64,000 bases of DNA from Bolinopsis microptera (GCF_026151205.1 NC_087074.1:18923240-18987239), one strand, 5' to 3'. Positions 26,201-41,200 are shown, counted from the first letter of the stretch. Notes: generated by a model from the sequence alone, not told the origin. Program-made: numbers and translations.

Positions 26201-29200
26201 CGGTTGGGAGCACGATTCCGGGAGAACTGGAAAACAACAGTGTCAAGACTCGGCAGTTGTCACGTGATAACGGTGTCAGGATAATAAAGAACAAAGCTTT
26301 AGCACGATCCAAAATGTTTCAGAAGTGATACCTTGAGAATTAATATAATTTACAATAAACCCACCTAGCTCGGTGCTGATAACAGACACGTTGATATCAA
26401 AGTCTCTCTTATCCACCTCCTTGACAGGAGCAGGAGCCACAGGGGGGAGCCCTGATATGTGCTCCTTAAGGAGCCTCTCGGGAGAACTAACATCGCTCGT
26501 AATGAACACCTTGACTAGGGTCAGGAAGTCCATTACTCCGTGTACTTTTACCTTGTTCAAAACGAAACTCCAGTGTTTCTTCTCTGGGGTGTTCCGCATG
26601 TTTACCTGTAATAGGAAGGTGTACAATAATAATTGGGGGCAGCAAAGTTGTACAGGTAATTAATACTGGTAATTAATACTGGTAAAATTCTGGTTTAAAC
26701 TCGGCAATAAACTGGTTAGTAACCAGTTTAGTAAGGCCAGTAAGAGTAGACAAAAAGCCTGTTAAGAGCCGGTCATGGTTACCATGGTTACCATGGTTAC
26801 CATGGTTACCATGGTAAGAGTCATGGTTACCTCTACTTGAAGAGACTCTGGTTGAAAGCTGTCCCGGTGAGTAACAACAAGAGGAAAAGAGTTGCCACTA
26901 GCCGGTCGTGTGTCTTGTACAGTTAACAGTCTGGAGGTTAGCTTCACTACACTGTGCTTGTTGGAGTATGTCTGGAATGCCAGCACTGATGTTGTCAGGT
27001 CGAACCTGGGGTTATTAGCAGGGTTTTATCTGAGTTCTCATGTTGTTTGCTGATGCTTTTACAAATTAAAATTTTAAAATAGAATAAAAAGGGAAATATC
27101 CAAATTTGGTCTCGATAACAAATCAGGCAATTTGTTAATTGCTTGATAAAGACAATCCTGATATTCCTAAATTAAGTATCTACCGATAACTTACTTGGCA
27201 AGTGAGTGATCGGTCTTCCTGTGAAGCAGCTCAATACTAACATTGTCTAATTTAATAGCAATGTCTACATCTAACCAACATCTTGTTCCGTCCAGATCCA
27301 ATCTGAGATAGTGAGATTAAGTTGTGGGTTGAAGTTACTTATTAACCGGAAAAATGTATGAAAGAATTATTTTAATTGTAACAAAGTAAGAGATCCTTTA
27401 AATAGTTGGTATAAGATAGCAATATTACTTAAATAGTTGGTATAAGATAGCAATATTACTTGTGTACGTTTACTGTATCCGTGATGTGTTCACGTGATAT
27501 AACGAACTCTCCGATATCTTCTGACAGATTGTAGCTCAGAAAACCTTTAACTTTAGCCAGGTCAGATTCGGTGATCCTGAAAATGTTTGCTAATGTTTTG
27601 GGACGGACATTTGTAGCTGACGAGGATATTTGCAACTTATCTCCAATCGTAATTAAGCAACCACATCTTACTGAACAACATTGACAGGTCACAGGTAGTT
27701 TGAACTTCTAAATTAGAGGTGTTTGGAACCCAGATCCCTGGCTCCTTGCCAAGGTGCACCCAGTGAGTGTTGTCGGCGAATGGACTTAATTGTTGTTAAT
27801 TGTAATACTGTATGTGCCTGTTAAAGACACATAATTTGTCTAACCAGGGCCACAACACAAACCAGGCACCTAGATCAATGTCCAGATTCTCATGTATATT
27901 TTATACATGAACATTGTGACAGAGGTCATGGTTCCTTGGCCCTACCAAGAGGCCCTACCACGAGGCCATGGTTATTTAAGGATTAAAACAATGGGGTCGC
28001 AGCATGAAATTAAGAGGTAGCAACACCACGACCTTTAGGAGATATTGGGCTTTCTAAAGCTGCACAGTAAACCGTTGACATGTTCGTTTAGGTGTTTCAC
28101 AACTACAGGTCCTTTATGAGAGGTCCTTAAACCGGTCAAGTTTTATTTATATCATTCACGTTTTAAATCACAGATGCTGCGATTTGTAGCGATAATATCT
28201 AATTGTTCATGCTTCAATCGTTTATAAGAGTTTGTGAACAATGAGCATACAGCCATATTATTCAAGTGTAATATCCGGATTGGAACATTGTTTAAAGTTT
28301 ATTAGTTGCATTATTGTGATGTTTCTGATGGAAATTTCTGATGATTCCGTGTATTGCGACAAATGAAAGACGCTCTTTTTATTTTATTTACCTACTTACC
28401 TACTTACCTAATTACCAAATTACCAAATTACCAAATTACTTACCTAATACCAGTAGTGCTGAGTTCCCCTCGAACACACAAGTTAGGTGAACTGTGGTTG
28501 AAGGAACTGTCCAAGTTCCGCCTCACTTCCAGGGTCAGCAAACACTTCTCGTTCAGTAGTGAGGTCACGTGTTTAATCTCACTGCTATCCCACACTCCTG
28601 ATACCACGTCCATGTCACTGTGAGTGGAGAGTGTTAACGATTGCAGAGTGAAACTCCCATTATAAATTATAACATACAGTTGTGATAATTAGAATTTGGA
28701 AATTAAAATGAAATAGATGATATTTAAGCTGTGATTAAAAGTGAGAATCATTGGTGTAAGTCGTAGGACCATGAGGGGGGATAGGGGGAAATCCCCCAGA
28801 TATTTTCTAGGGGGATTAGTATACATTCCCCCTCCCTGGATTTACCTCAAAATTACCTCAAATGATCAGTCATGATCCCAATTAGCGATTCGAAGTACAT
28901 ATTTGGTTTTACAAACAATCGACCCTCGTGTTTACTTGCTAATGACCCAGCTACAACAACATTTTCCAACGAGCTGATTGGCTGATACCATGATCTCATG
29001 CAAGTAAAATGTACTGTTTTGTTTAATAAACAGTTCACCTAACATTGTGTAATCAGTTCCTGTCTCTGGTTGTTTTGACTATTGAAATGCCTCCTATCAC
29101 CAGCTCTTTTATGAAAAGTAAAACAATCCCGTTCGATTAGCAATGAACCAGTTTGTGTAGTTGATATGCCAAAAAAACCACGAATATGGCCAGGTAGCGC

Positions 29201-32200
29201 AGTTGGTTAGAACGCGTGTCTTACAATCGTTAGGTTGCGAGTTCGAAACCCACTGACTGCCTGGTCGTGGGGTGAGCGTCGTCGACGTTCAGCTAAGGAT
29301 CATGAGTGGTCTATGCAGCCCCCCGGTCTACTCAGCCGAATACTCGAGAAATCGGGTGTGAGGGTTAAATGAGGAGCTGCACATTGCAGCAAAGTCTCGG
29401 ACGAAGAAAGTATGGTACACACTACCTTAACCGTCACTGGCCAAAAAGATCCTTCGGCTTCCTGTAATTGGCTGGTTGCACTTGTGTAACATTGTGGCTG
29501 TTGGAATACACCGAAGTAAAATAAGTGTCTAGATAAAAAAAAAAAAAAAAAATGAACAGCCAATTCCCCAGTTTTGATAGAGAGTTTAGGTACAGTAATT
29601 GTTGTATCTTAATTGGCATAGTTTTAACAACACTAAAATAGAACTCAAAGTTGTTTCTGAGACTAAATTTTGGAATAACGAAACAATTTAGACTGTCGAA
29701 AGACGATGTGTCGCGCTTGGTTCAATGAATTTAAAAAATTTGTCCCCCCTGGTTACCTGAGCTTGATATCCAGGCAGTCAAGAAGACATGGCTTACTGTT
29801 TCTTTCTCTTCCAGATTCTACAGTACTGGCTAGTGTTTCTTCTGTTGTTGCAAACCTATTTACATAGTATTAGAAATTTGCTCCTCGCATTGTTCACGAG
29901 AAGACAATACAAGGAGCTGTGAGTAAATCTTCAATTCAAGTCTTACATAACAAACACCACATAACATCACATAACACCACAAAACACCACATAACACCAC
30001 ATAGCACCACATAACACCACATAACATCACATAACACCACATTACATCACATAACACCACATAACACCACATAACACCACAAAACACCACATAACACCAC
30101 ATATCACCACATAACACCACATAACACCACACAACATCACATAACACCACATAACACCACATAACACCACATAACACTACATAACACCACATAACACCAC
30201 ATAACACCACATAACATCACATAACACCACATTACATCACATAACACCACATACCATCACATTACACCACATAACACCACATAACATCACATAACACTAC
30301 ATAACATCACATAACACCACATAACACCACATAACACCACATAACACCACATAACATCACATAACATCACATAACACCACATAGCACCACATAACATCAC
30401 ATAGCACCACATTACACCACATAACATTACATAACACCACATAACACCACATAGCACCACATAACACCACATAACACCACATAACACCACATAACACCAC
30501 ATAACACCACATAACACCACATGGCACCACATAACACCACATAACACCACATAACACCACACACCTGAATGAGTTGGAGACAGCGATGTTGCCGGGATAC
30601 CCGACCAGCACGTGGGCGCTGGAAGGTGTAACCGGTACTACCACTACCGGGCTGCTCATCTGGATGTCTAGCAGGATCCTGTGACCATGCTTAGGGACCA
30701 CTGCTTGGTATGTTCCTGTTATCACTGCTGTTCTGTTTACCTGGTGGGTTTATCAGTGTTGTTACGTGATCACAACGAGATATTGACATATCCATTAAAA
30801 CTCGTTCAATGTGACAGGAAATGAAGGTAGTTTTTTATAGGTTTTAAAAAAAAACTCAACAAAGTTAGTTGTCAGCTCAGTAGATTCAACAATATATCAC
30901 CTGTAAAGAAGTGTCCAGGACAATATATCACCTGTAAAGAAGTGTCCAGGACGCTATATATCACCTGTAAAGAAGTGTCCAGGACGCTATATATCACCTG
31001 TAAAGAAGTGTCCAGGACGCTATATATCACCTGTAAAGAAGTGTCCAGGACGCTATATATCACCTGTAAAGAAGTGTCCAGGACGCTATATATCACCTGT
31101 AAAGAAGTGTCCAGGACGCTACATATCACCTGTAAAGAAGTGTCCAGGACGCTATATATCACCTGTAAAGAAGTGTCCAGGACGCTATATATCACCTGTA
31201 AAGAAGTGTCCAGGACGCTATATATCACCTGTAAAGAAGTGTCCAGGACGCTATATATCACCTGTAAAGAAGTGTCCAGGACGCTATATATCACCTGTAA
31301 AGAAGTGTCCAGGACGCTATATATCACCTGTAAAGAAGTGTCCAGGACGCTATATATCACCTGTAAAGAAGTGTCCAGGACGCTATATATCACCTGTAAA
31401 GAAGTGTCCAGGACGCTATATATCACCTGTAAAGAAGTGTCCAGGACGCTATATATCACCTGTAAAGAAGTGTCCAGGACAATATATCACCTGTAAAGAA
31501 GTGTCCAGGACAATATATCACCTGTAAAGAAGTGTCCAGGACGATTCAACAATATATCACCTGTAAAGAAGTGTCCAGGACGATGAAACAATATATCACC
31601 TGTAAAGAAGTGTCCAGGACGATGAAACAATATATCACCTGTAAAGAAGTGTCCAGGACGATTCAACAATATATCACCTGTAAAGAAGTGTCCAGGACGA
31701 TTCAACAATATATCACCTGTAAAGAAGTGTCCAGGACGATGAAACAATATATCACCTGTAAAGAAGTGTCCAGGACGATGAAACAATATATCACCTGTAA
31801 AGAAGTGTCCAGGACGCTATATATCACCTGTAAAGAAGTGTCCAGGACGACAATATATCACCTGTAAAGAAGTGTCCAGGACGCTATATATCACCTGTAA
31901 AGAAGTGTCCAGGACGCTATATATCACCTGTAAAGAAGTGTCCAGGACGCTATATATCACCTGTAAAGAAGTGTCCAGGACGCTATATATCACCTGTAAA
32001 GAAGTGTCCAGGACGCTATATTAGTGCTTTTCATGCAACAAGTAAAACAAATCCTTTATGTCATGTTTCCAGGGTTTGGACTGGAATTGCCTGCTTAAAG
32101 AACCTCCATCGCATTACATTACATAATTTTCTGAAACATATATTACATTTACAATAAATTATGCAATATCACAACATTACAATCAACAAAATAAATTTAA

Positions 32201-35200
32201 TCGCAGAATCTCAAATGCAAATAATCGTAAATTAAACACAAAAAACAAATTAAACATGCAATAAATGAATATACGAATGCGCATCTTTTGTCAACTTACT
32301 CCTTCATAAAATTAATTTTTGACAAAAAAATTTTTTAGACGGTAAAATAATGGTTACTAATTTATAAGTCACAAATAATAAATCAATACAAATTAATCAC
32401 AAATACTAGAATAATTAATAGATATTAGGTAACTAATATAACTGAAAAACAATATATGTCGATACAAATTACAAAATAATATTAGGTGATTGAAACATTT
32501 CAATAAATTCATCATAAATATCACTACCATATTTACCCCAAATATTTAATCTTGATTTATAAAACTTGACAAACTTGTTGCGCAAAGCAGCTAACTTAAA
32601 TCCTTGCGCAACCAATTTACCTAAAAGTTCGGTAACACAATTTTTGAAACCCTTCAGTGTCGAATTAATTCTGGCTAATCGTACTAATTGAGAAATAAAT
32701 ATTCCATAAGACAAATTATTTGGAACGTTTCCATCCAAAAAAGGATAAGATATAACTTTAAAATTATAATCTTTTCTTTTATCATATAACGTCACTCTAA
32801 ACTTTCCTTGATAAATACTAATGTTTAAGTCTAGATAGCAACATTTACGAGCCGAAATATTAGTATTATTTACTATCATTTCCTTAGGATAAATATCTTC
32901 TAATACATTCTGTAATAAATTGAAATCATTAAAAACTATCAAATCATCTTGATAACGAAATGTGTCTTTTAATCTTTTTAGATTTTCTGTATCCCCTTGT
33001 TCTATCAAAAGTTTAATATATTTATATTCGTAAACATGTAAATAAACATTAGCTATTTGTGGTGCTGCATTGGTACCCATTGGTATTCCAATAACTTGTC
33101 TATAAATTTGACCCTGATAAGTAACATAAGAATTATCAATCAAATAATTAAGACATTCCAAAAGTGTATCTTTAGAAAAATGAACTTTATTTTTACTAAC
33201 ATTATCAGAGAAATAGGCCTTCTTAGTATAAAGATTAGGAATAATATAAGACTTATCTTTAAAATCAAATACTCTTTCTACAAACATACGAAGATTATCC
33301 TTCAATTGAATATGAGGAATAGATGTATATAAAGTTGAAAAATCATAAGTACTGACAGACTTTAAACCTTTCTGGGTATTATCATAACTAAGAAAATCTA
33401 AGATAGGCTCATTATTATCAATAACAAAATAATCATTTCTAACGTGAAATTTATTATCATATATAGATTTATTTTTAGCTGAGTGAAGCATAGATTTAAT
33501 ACAAATGCTAAGATAGACTGATAATTGTTGTAAACTACTTCCACTACCAGACGTTATATATCTAACTCCAACTGGCTTTTTATGCTGTTTTGGTGTAATA
33601 TATAAATAAGGTAATTTGCTATTATCTTCATCAAATTTAATACGATGTTTAAGTAAGAATGCTTTATGCTCATTAATTATATCATCTTCTGAACGATTAA
33701 CTTTATATCACCTGTAAAGAAGTGTCCAGGACGCTATATATCACCTGTAAAGAAGTGTCCAGGACGCTATATATCACCTGTAAAGAAGTGTCCAGGACAA
33801 TATATCACCTGTAAAGAAGTGTCCAGGACAATATATCACCTGTAAAGAAGTGTCCAGGACGATTCAACAATATATCACCTGTAAAGAAGTGTCCAGGACG
33901 ATGAAACAATATATCACCTGTAAAGAAGTGTCCAGGACGATGAAACAATATATCACCCGTAAAGAAGTGTCCAGGACGATTCAACAATATATCACCTGTA
34001 AAGAAGTGTCCAGGACGATGAAACAATATATCACCTGTAAAGAAGTGTCCAGGACGATGAAACAATATATCACCTGTAAAGAAGTGTCCAGGACGATGAA
34101 ACAATATATATCACCTGTAAAGAAGTGTCCAGGACGCTATATATCACCTGTAAAGAAGTGTCCAGGACGACAATATATCACCTGTAAAGAAGTGTCCAGG
34201 ACGCTATATATCACCTGTAAAGAAGTGTCCAGGACGCTATATATCACCTGTAAAGAAGTGTCCAGGACGCTATATATCACCTGTAAAGAAGTGTCCAGGA
34301 CAATATATCACCTGTAAAGAAGTGTCCAGGACGCTATATATCACCTGTAAAGAAGTGTCCAGGACGCTATATATCACCTGTAAAGAAGTGTCCAGGACGC
34401 TATATATCACCTGTAAAGAAGTGTCCAGGACGCTATATATCACCTGTAAAGAAGTGTCCAGGACGCTATATATCACCTGTAAAGAAGTGTCCAGGACGCT
34501 ATATATCACCTGTAAAGAAGTGTCCAGGACGCTATATATCACCTGTAAAGAAGTGTCCAGGACGCTATATATCACCTGTAAAGAAGTGTCCAGGACGCTA
34601 TATATCACCTGTAAAGAAGTGTCCAGGACGATGAAATGGTCCAGAAAAGCGAGAGTTTCAGCCAGGAACCGCTTAGTGTGCACGTAACGTATAGCACTCA
34701 TGTGGAGGAGAAGTGAACTGTCGTACCCTCGTGCTAACTCACCATCCTCTATCTTGTACTTTTTGAAGTCGAACTGAGATGTTGGGAAGGTTTAAATTAA
34801 CAGAGATTACTGCCTCCTTCGTCACGTGCATTATCGAATGATAAGACAGACAATTAGCTCAATATCTTCTTGTCTGACCCTGAACTTACCTGTAGGACCT
34901 CGTTTCCCAGGACAATGAATTTGTCTTTGTAGAGACCAGCAGATGGACTGAGATCCTTCACAGCTAGCCCTGACATCCTCCCCTGACATTCAACCTGTAT
35001 ATACAGGGCGTTTAGAAATCATTGTAGCTTAATTTAAATAATTCCATAATCAGGGTCAAAACTATTTATTACCGGCTAAATAAGTGAAAAGTAGTGGTAG
35101 GTGATGACCAGGAGAAAGAGAAAGAGAAAGTCAAAGAGTAGTTACCTGATTAGAGTCGAGAGTAAGTTTAAGAGCGATACCCTCGATTAGGCAGACAGCT

Positions 35201-38200
35201 AGAGGGTACTCTCGTTTATTGAGGGTAATATTCAGTTCCTTCATTGTAACACAAACTGTCGTCTGACTTTGCTTCTCCTCCTCTATTGACGAGTCCTGGG
35301 ATATTTCTTGCTATTAATCCGGGTAATTAATGAAGATCCTCCGGAGAAATCAGCCACATTTATTCTAAAGTTATTGACTGCACAGACTAAACATGTAAAA
35401 ATGAATATAATCATAAATTTAACAAAGTTAAATGATAAAGTTAACAAAAGTCAAGCAGATTTAGAGAGTAACGCCTTGCTTACATCCAGGTCGCTGACTC
35501 TGTTAGGGTCACTCATATCATTCAGAAAGTCGGTAACAGCTTGAGAACCTCGAATCACTTTTTCGTTGACAGTAGGTGAAAGGGTCATGAAGTCTAGCAG
35601 CATGACCCAAGTCTGCAGGTTCACTGTAACGTCAACGCAGTTCAGATCAACTACCACACATTTGCCGTCCGTACCTCCCTACGGATAGGTATGCACTTTT
35701 ACATTATCAGTTTAGTGTGATTCAGTGCTAACTGCTAGAGTGTTTAAAATAGCATTCAACACAAGTCCCCAGATTAAGTATAAGGATATATTGTGGTATA
35801 TTCGTTAAAGTATATGAACTGTGTCAAAATTTCAACGGCTTAATTATTTGTAGTTCAATTAATTCTAAGCTTTTCAGTTTTGTTGTCGCAGCTCGGTAAC
35901 AAATGCGAGCGGTGTTTAATAGATATAAGAGGTACCTCTTCTTCTGCAACGTTATCTGCTATTCGTATACTGACAAGAGCTTTCATATCGCTCTCTTTTT
36001 TGTAGGGTGACATTTGCGGACTCTCGCCTGGGGGTGGTAACACATTCTTAGTGAATAAGTAAATAAAGTATGAAAATTGAAATGGTATCTCTTAAGGAGT
36101 TATGACTAATCGAAACATAGTCTCCCTTTTTACAGGATAGAATATGGACAATGTCATTATTTTCTCATCCTTTGTTTGTGAATGACCCACAAACAAACAA
36201 CCACAGAATTCGGGTATGCCTGGAATGCACCAATTATATCTAAAAGTATAATAATAGAATAAAGTTGTTAAGTGGCAAGGCTGTCAACCACGATGATGCT
36301 CCCTTATATTGAGTTGCTTCGAAATATCGTTTGGTCAAAGGATCAGATTTCTTTTCTCTTTGTCATTCTTGATTTCTGCTTTTACTTGTTTTATTTCTGT
36401 ATAATCAAAACTTGGCAAGGTTTTATCATGTTGATAGATGACTTCTGTGAGTCGTTTGATAAATTTTACAGATGCATCATATTCATACTGGGCTCAGTCT
36501 TCCGTAACACATTCTTAGAATGTAAAGAGAAGTATGATCAACATGGTATCGTGACAGTAGCTCGTTTTTATTGCATTCTTAGGTTTGGGTCGTATTGATC
36601 ACATTGTACTTCACCTTGCCTCATCTTAGAGACCAGAGACTTTTCTAAATTGTTAATAATTATAGATATATCCCATAGGCATCTATGATCAAAGCAAGCG
36701 CAGCTCAGCATGCGGCGGCGAAACGGTAGTGCGCGCTATGCTGACAATAATTTGAAGCCAACATTTTAATGACAAAATGTCAGCGCGCGTACCTGAGCAT
36801 ACATTTTTTAGTGTGACCGCATGATTATGTGGGAAATTCACGGACCAAAACAAACCTTTAAAATAACGTTTTTACCCCGGAAACATCCCAAATATAAATG
36901 CAAGATCCTTCCGGTCACCAGTCAGCGTTTTGTGTAAGGTTTTAAAGCGAGCAGTAATAAAGTATCAGTAATAAAAGTATCAATATTTAACTGTAACTGG
37001 GTTTTAATTAAACTTTGAGAGAGAAAATTAGTAGCTAAAAGGACGCATGATTTAATGAGGAGAGTTAAAATTTGGGGACCAATGATTGAGGTTATTGCCC
37101 TAACCGTTAGGGCTGACATTTAACAGTCCAGTTTTATTGCGAAGCCTGAGCTGAACTCTACCATAGTTTATTTTCATTTGATGTCAAAAATTGGACAATA
37201 GTTTAAATGTTATATAAATAACTGATCTCCATACCGCTCTCCTGTGTGTAATGTAGGCTGTGATGTGATTGGCAGCTTGTTACAGCTTGTTAGTGTACGG
37301 CTAGCATGATCCTGTCCTCAAATAGTCAATCACGTATCGATGGATCAGATCTCAATGGATCAAATCAGCATTATATTAGGACTGTAGGAGCAACGTCACA
37401 AGATTACACGTGAGCTTGTGAAATACGAACGTGATCCGAAATTGCAAATGTGATCCGAAAGTTGGACAGATGTCGCCAAAAACGACTCCTATCTGACAGC
37501 GACTCTTGTCCGAAACCGGTAATTCGACTGTCGGACAGATGTCACCCAATCAAATCTGTGGTAGTTAATACAATGTGAATCATAATAAAATGTATCGTTC
37601 ATTTCGTCTAAATATAATGAATCAATCTATTGGCAATCATGTTCAACATGATAGTCATAACATCATAATTTATACAACAACATAACGGATTACTAATATC
37701 GGGTTGCACCAAGCACCCACAACAAAATGAGAAGTTTGTATCGCATGAAGTTAACGAAAGCTTAAACGACAAATATCAATGCGAATCAAAATGTATAATA
37801 GCGAAAAGAGATATACATGCGCGACGTACACGATTTATTAGCTCGATTCTTGGTATAGAGTACACCTTGACATAAAAGCATTGTAAAATGCGCGCGCGAC
37901 CATCAAGTGATAATTTGTAAAGGAGCACGTGTTTGCGGAGGTTAATGCATGTTTTGCTTTGTGACACGACGAAAAACCTATACCCACTATACCCATTCTC
38001 AAATCCTACCACTTCTAACCATCTATTGCCTTTTTAGGCGATGGAAAAAATTACGTTTTTACTCCGGAAACATCACAAATATAAATGCAAGATCCTTCCG
38101 GTCACCAGTCAGCGTTTTGTGTACGGATTAAAAGCGAGCAGTAATAAAGTATCAGTAATAAAGTATCAATATTTCAACTGTAACTGGGTTTGAATTAAAA

Positions 38201-41200
38201 CTTTGAGAGAGAAACTAAGTAGCTAAAAGGACGCACTGATACTAATGAGAGACGTTAAAATTTGGGACCAATGATGAGGTTATGCCCTAACCGTTAGGGC
38301 TGACATTTAAAAGTCCAGTTTTATGCCGCAAGATTAAGTGAATAAAATTGGATTCGAAATTATTTTCTCGCCAATCATCTTGAGACATATTAACCAAACG
38401 AAACACCAAGATTAAATAGGTCATACTCACTATGTCTTCGTTTAGAAGGTGTACTAAACAGCAGGTTGCTGGTAGTAGAGATACTGGCAGGTAATCTGGC
38501 TCTGTGTCTACTTTTAAAGAGGTATTTTGCAGGAGAGTCTGGTGGTTGTAACATGTCCACAATGTTCAGCTTGTGTAGGGTGATGTAAAGGTCTTTAATT
38601 TCTCCTACCCTGTAAAATGTGAAGTTTAATGAGTTGGTTGAGTGAGATATCGCTAAACAACTATTGAGGTTTTCTGTAATCATCTTCATTAAAAATTCAC
38701 TTTAATTGAGCCAATTCGTGGTTTTCTGAAAATCTTGAATAGAAGTTTAAAACAAGAATTTCGCCGCGGTTAAACCACGCACGATCAATTTTCCCTACGA
38801 TGTACTTGTACCATTAACTCATTGATTCTTTGGAGTGAAAAGTGTGACTGGAAAAAAGTGCACCATATTTACATACTATGTTTTTTATAAATGAGTGGGA
38901 TTCGTGCATGGCAAAAATTGACGATTTATTTGACCAACGCAGCGCCGCGCATCAACAATAAATGAATCCAGAAAATTGCGGAAAATAACTTTGCGAAGGA
39001 GGAATTTCACTGTAATTAATTAACACATGGCTAGCGTCGCGCGCAGCATAACAGACGCTTCCTATACACATAATTATAGGGGAGTGGTCTATATTGCGAA
39101 GGAGCAGACTTTTGTCATCATCGCAGGTCCATCGGGCCACCTCATATGTCCAAACCCGATTACTTATTCCCTACGATCTTTTTGCCTTCGGCAAGAGTAG
39201 GGAAAAAAATTAACAATAAATAAGTAATCTTCGGTTATGGGTATGAAATAATCATAGCTATTAACAATCTCCCTTAACTTTGAAGTATAGTTAATAGCTC
39301 TTTAGTAATTAGTAATGCACAATCACCGTGTAAATATATCATAACTTATTATTCACACTGTATCACATTATCGGGAACCGACAAAAATCCGGTTCAGTCG
39401 GATCCAGTCGGGCATGGTTTGGTATTTGGCCTATTTGGAGACCTTGTAGCTCTAAGGAACTGGTTACATGACGGGTAAAACCAGATACTTAACTTCACGC
39501 CCTGACTACTAAGCTACTGCTACTACGACAAGGTCAAAACTAAGTCCTATTAAAACCAGTTACTTAACTTCACGCCCTGACTACTACTACTACTACGACA
39601 AGGTCAAAACTAAGTCCTATTAAAACCAGTTACTTAACTTCACGCCCTGACTACTACTACTACTACGACAAGGTCAAAACTAAGTCCTATTAAAACCAGT
39701 TACTTAACTTCACGCCCTGACTACTACTACTACTACGACAAGGTCAAAACTAAGTCCTATTAAAACCAGTTACTTAACTTCACGCCCTCACTACTACTAC
39801 TACGACAAGGTCAAACTAAGTCCTATTACGCCAGATAACCCCCTCCGGCCTCCATATATTATCTCTGTCCCGCATCAGGGTTCACAGTTCCTCTTTAGAG
39901 TTTGTCCCAACTTCCTTCAGTATTCAGTAACGTATACAAATAGCTTTTTTTCGGTCGGCCTAGCTGTGCTCTACCATGCAAAGCTTCCCATAAGACTATT
40001 TCACTGACCAGTAGCTCAGTATGTCTGATGCAGAGTCCCGCCATTTTTTCATCTGCTGCTTTGTAACTGGTTTGACAGTAAACTACCATAAACTAACAAT
40101 TGGGTCGGAGATCAGCTAAACACTGATCAATTGTCTCGATTAGTTCTCATTAATATGTACATGGTTGAACAGCATGAGATAAGTGGGAACAAACGGACGA
40201 ATGAACTAAGTCCATTCGTCCGTTTGTTCCCACTTATCTCATGCTGTTGAAACCTTGTTAGTTGAAGTCCAATTATTGGACTTCAACTAACAAGGTTTCA
40301 ATTTTTCAGATACATTTTATAACTTTTGTTAGCTATCCTCTTATTTTTTGTTTGCTTTGGTTTTAACAAATCAGCCTCACCAGTTTCAGAATGAACTTTG
40401 TGTGCTATGTCCTTATTACTGATGCTGCAAGTATAATTCATAGTGACTACTCACGATCCATTTTGGGGCTTTCAATTTTAGAGGTGTTAAATGAGGCTTC
40501 AGGTATCACATCACACATGGTGTAACATTTACATGATTCGCAGTGCGTTTTCAATAATTTCATAGTGTAATTTAATTATTTTATGTATTCTGGGTAAAAT
40601 TATCTTTATCCCGGTTGTTGCGACAAGTAAAAATGCTCTTATTAGGGAAAGGAGATTACTCGACGTTTCAATGTAACTACATCGTATTCATGATCTCAAA
40701 TTATTTGTTATATAGTAGTGTTGAAAGTATTTTAATACTAAAATACTGGGTAAAAGATAATTTTACCCAGAATACATTACAACAATGCGACTCATAAATA
40801 ATACTCCAATCCGGATTTTACATTAATTATTTTACTTTATTCTCCTTTCTAAAGAATTATTAAGTGTTTATTTAGACCGATTGTATTGCACCTCGACAAT
40901 TACCTTCATCACTACTTTATCAACTACAGAGGTTAACAGTTTTACCGGTCATACATCCGGATTCCGGATCCCGACGGCACTGTCGCGGCACTCTCGTGGC
41001 ACTGTCGCGGCACTGTCGCGGCACTGTCGCGGCACTATGGCGGCACTATGATACGTCACCAGATCAGGATTGTAGATCACAAAGTCACAAGGTTCCGACC
41101 AGGAGGTGACCGGGATTGGCAATTTTGAGCTATCCCGGTCCCGGTCCCGGTCCCGGTCAAATGCTGATTTATTTATTTATGATCCCGGTCCCGGTCCCGG

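Noticed and set aside
29188-29262. Functional tRNA gene
   Set aside because: The T stem does not pair well and the sequence continues into a SINE body with an A-tail.
29860-30562. Met-Trp-Cys-Tyr repeat ORFs
   Set aside because: They come from the 10-bp array; only the part right of 30565 is real VPS13D exon.
30888-34632. CRISPR-like array
   Set aside because: Units are directly adjacent with no unique spacers, and this is an animal nuclear locus.
30942-34687. Plus-strand repeat ORFs reading SRTLYITCKEV
   Set aside because: The 33/39-bp period keeps every frame open; there is no start context, domain or splice partner on the plus strand.
36272-36598. 108-codon hydrophobic plus-strand ORF
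   Set aside because: Phe/Ile-rich AT-driven composition, no recognisable motif, no splice context; likely chance.
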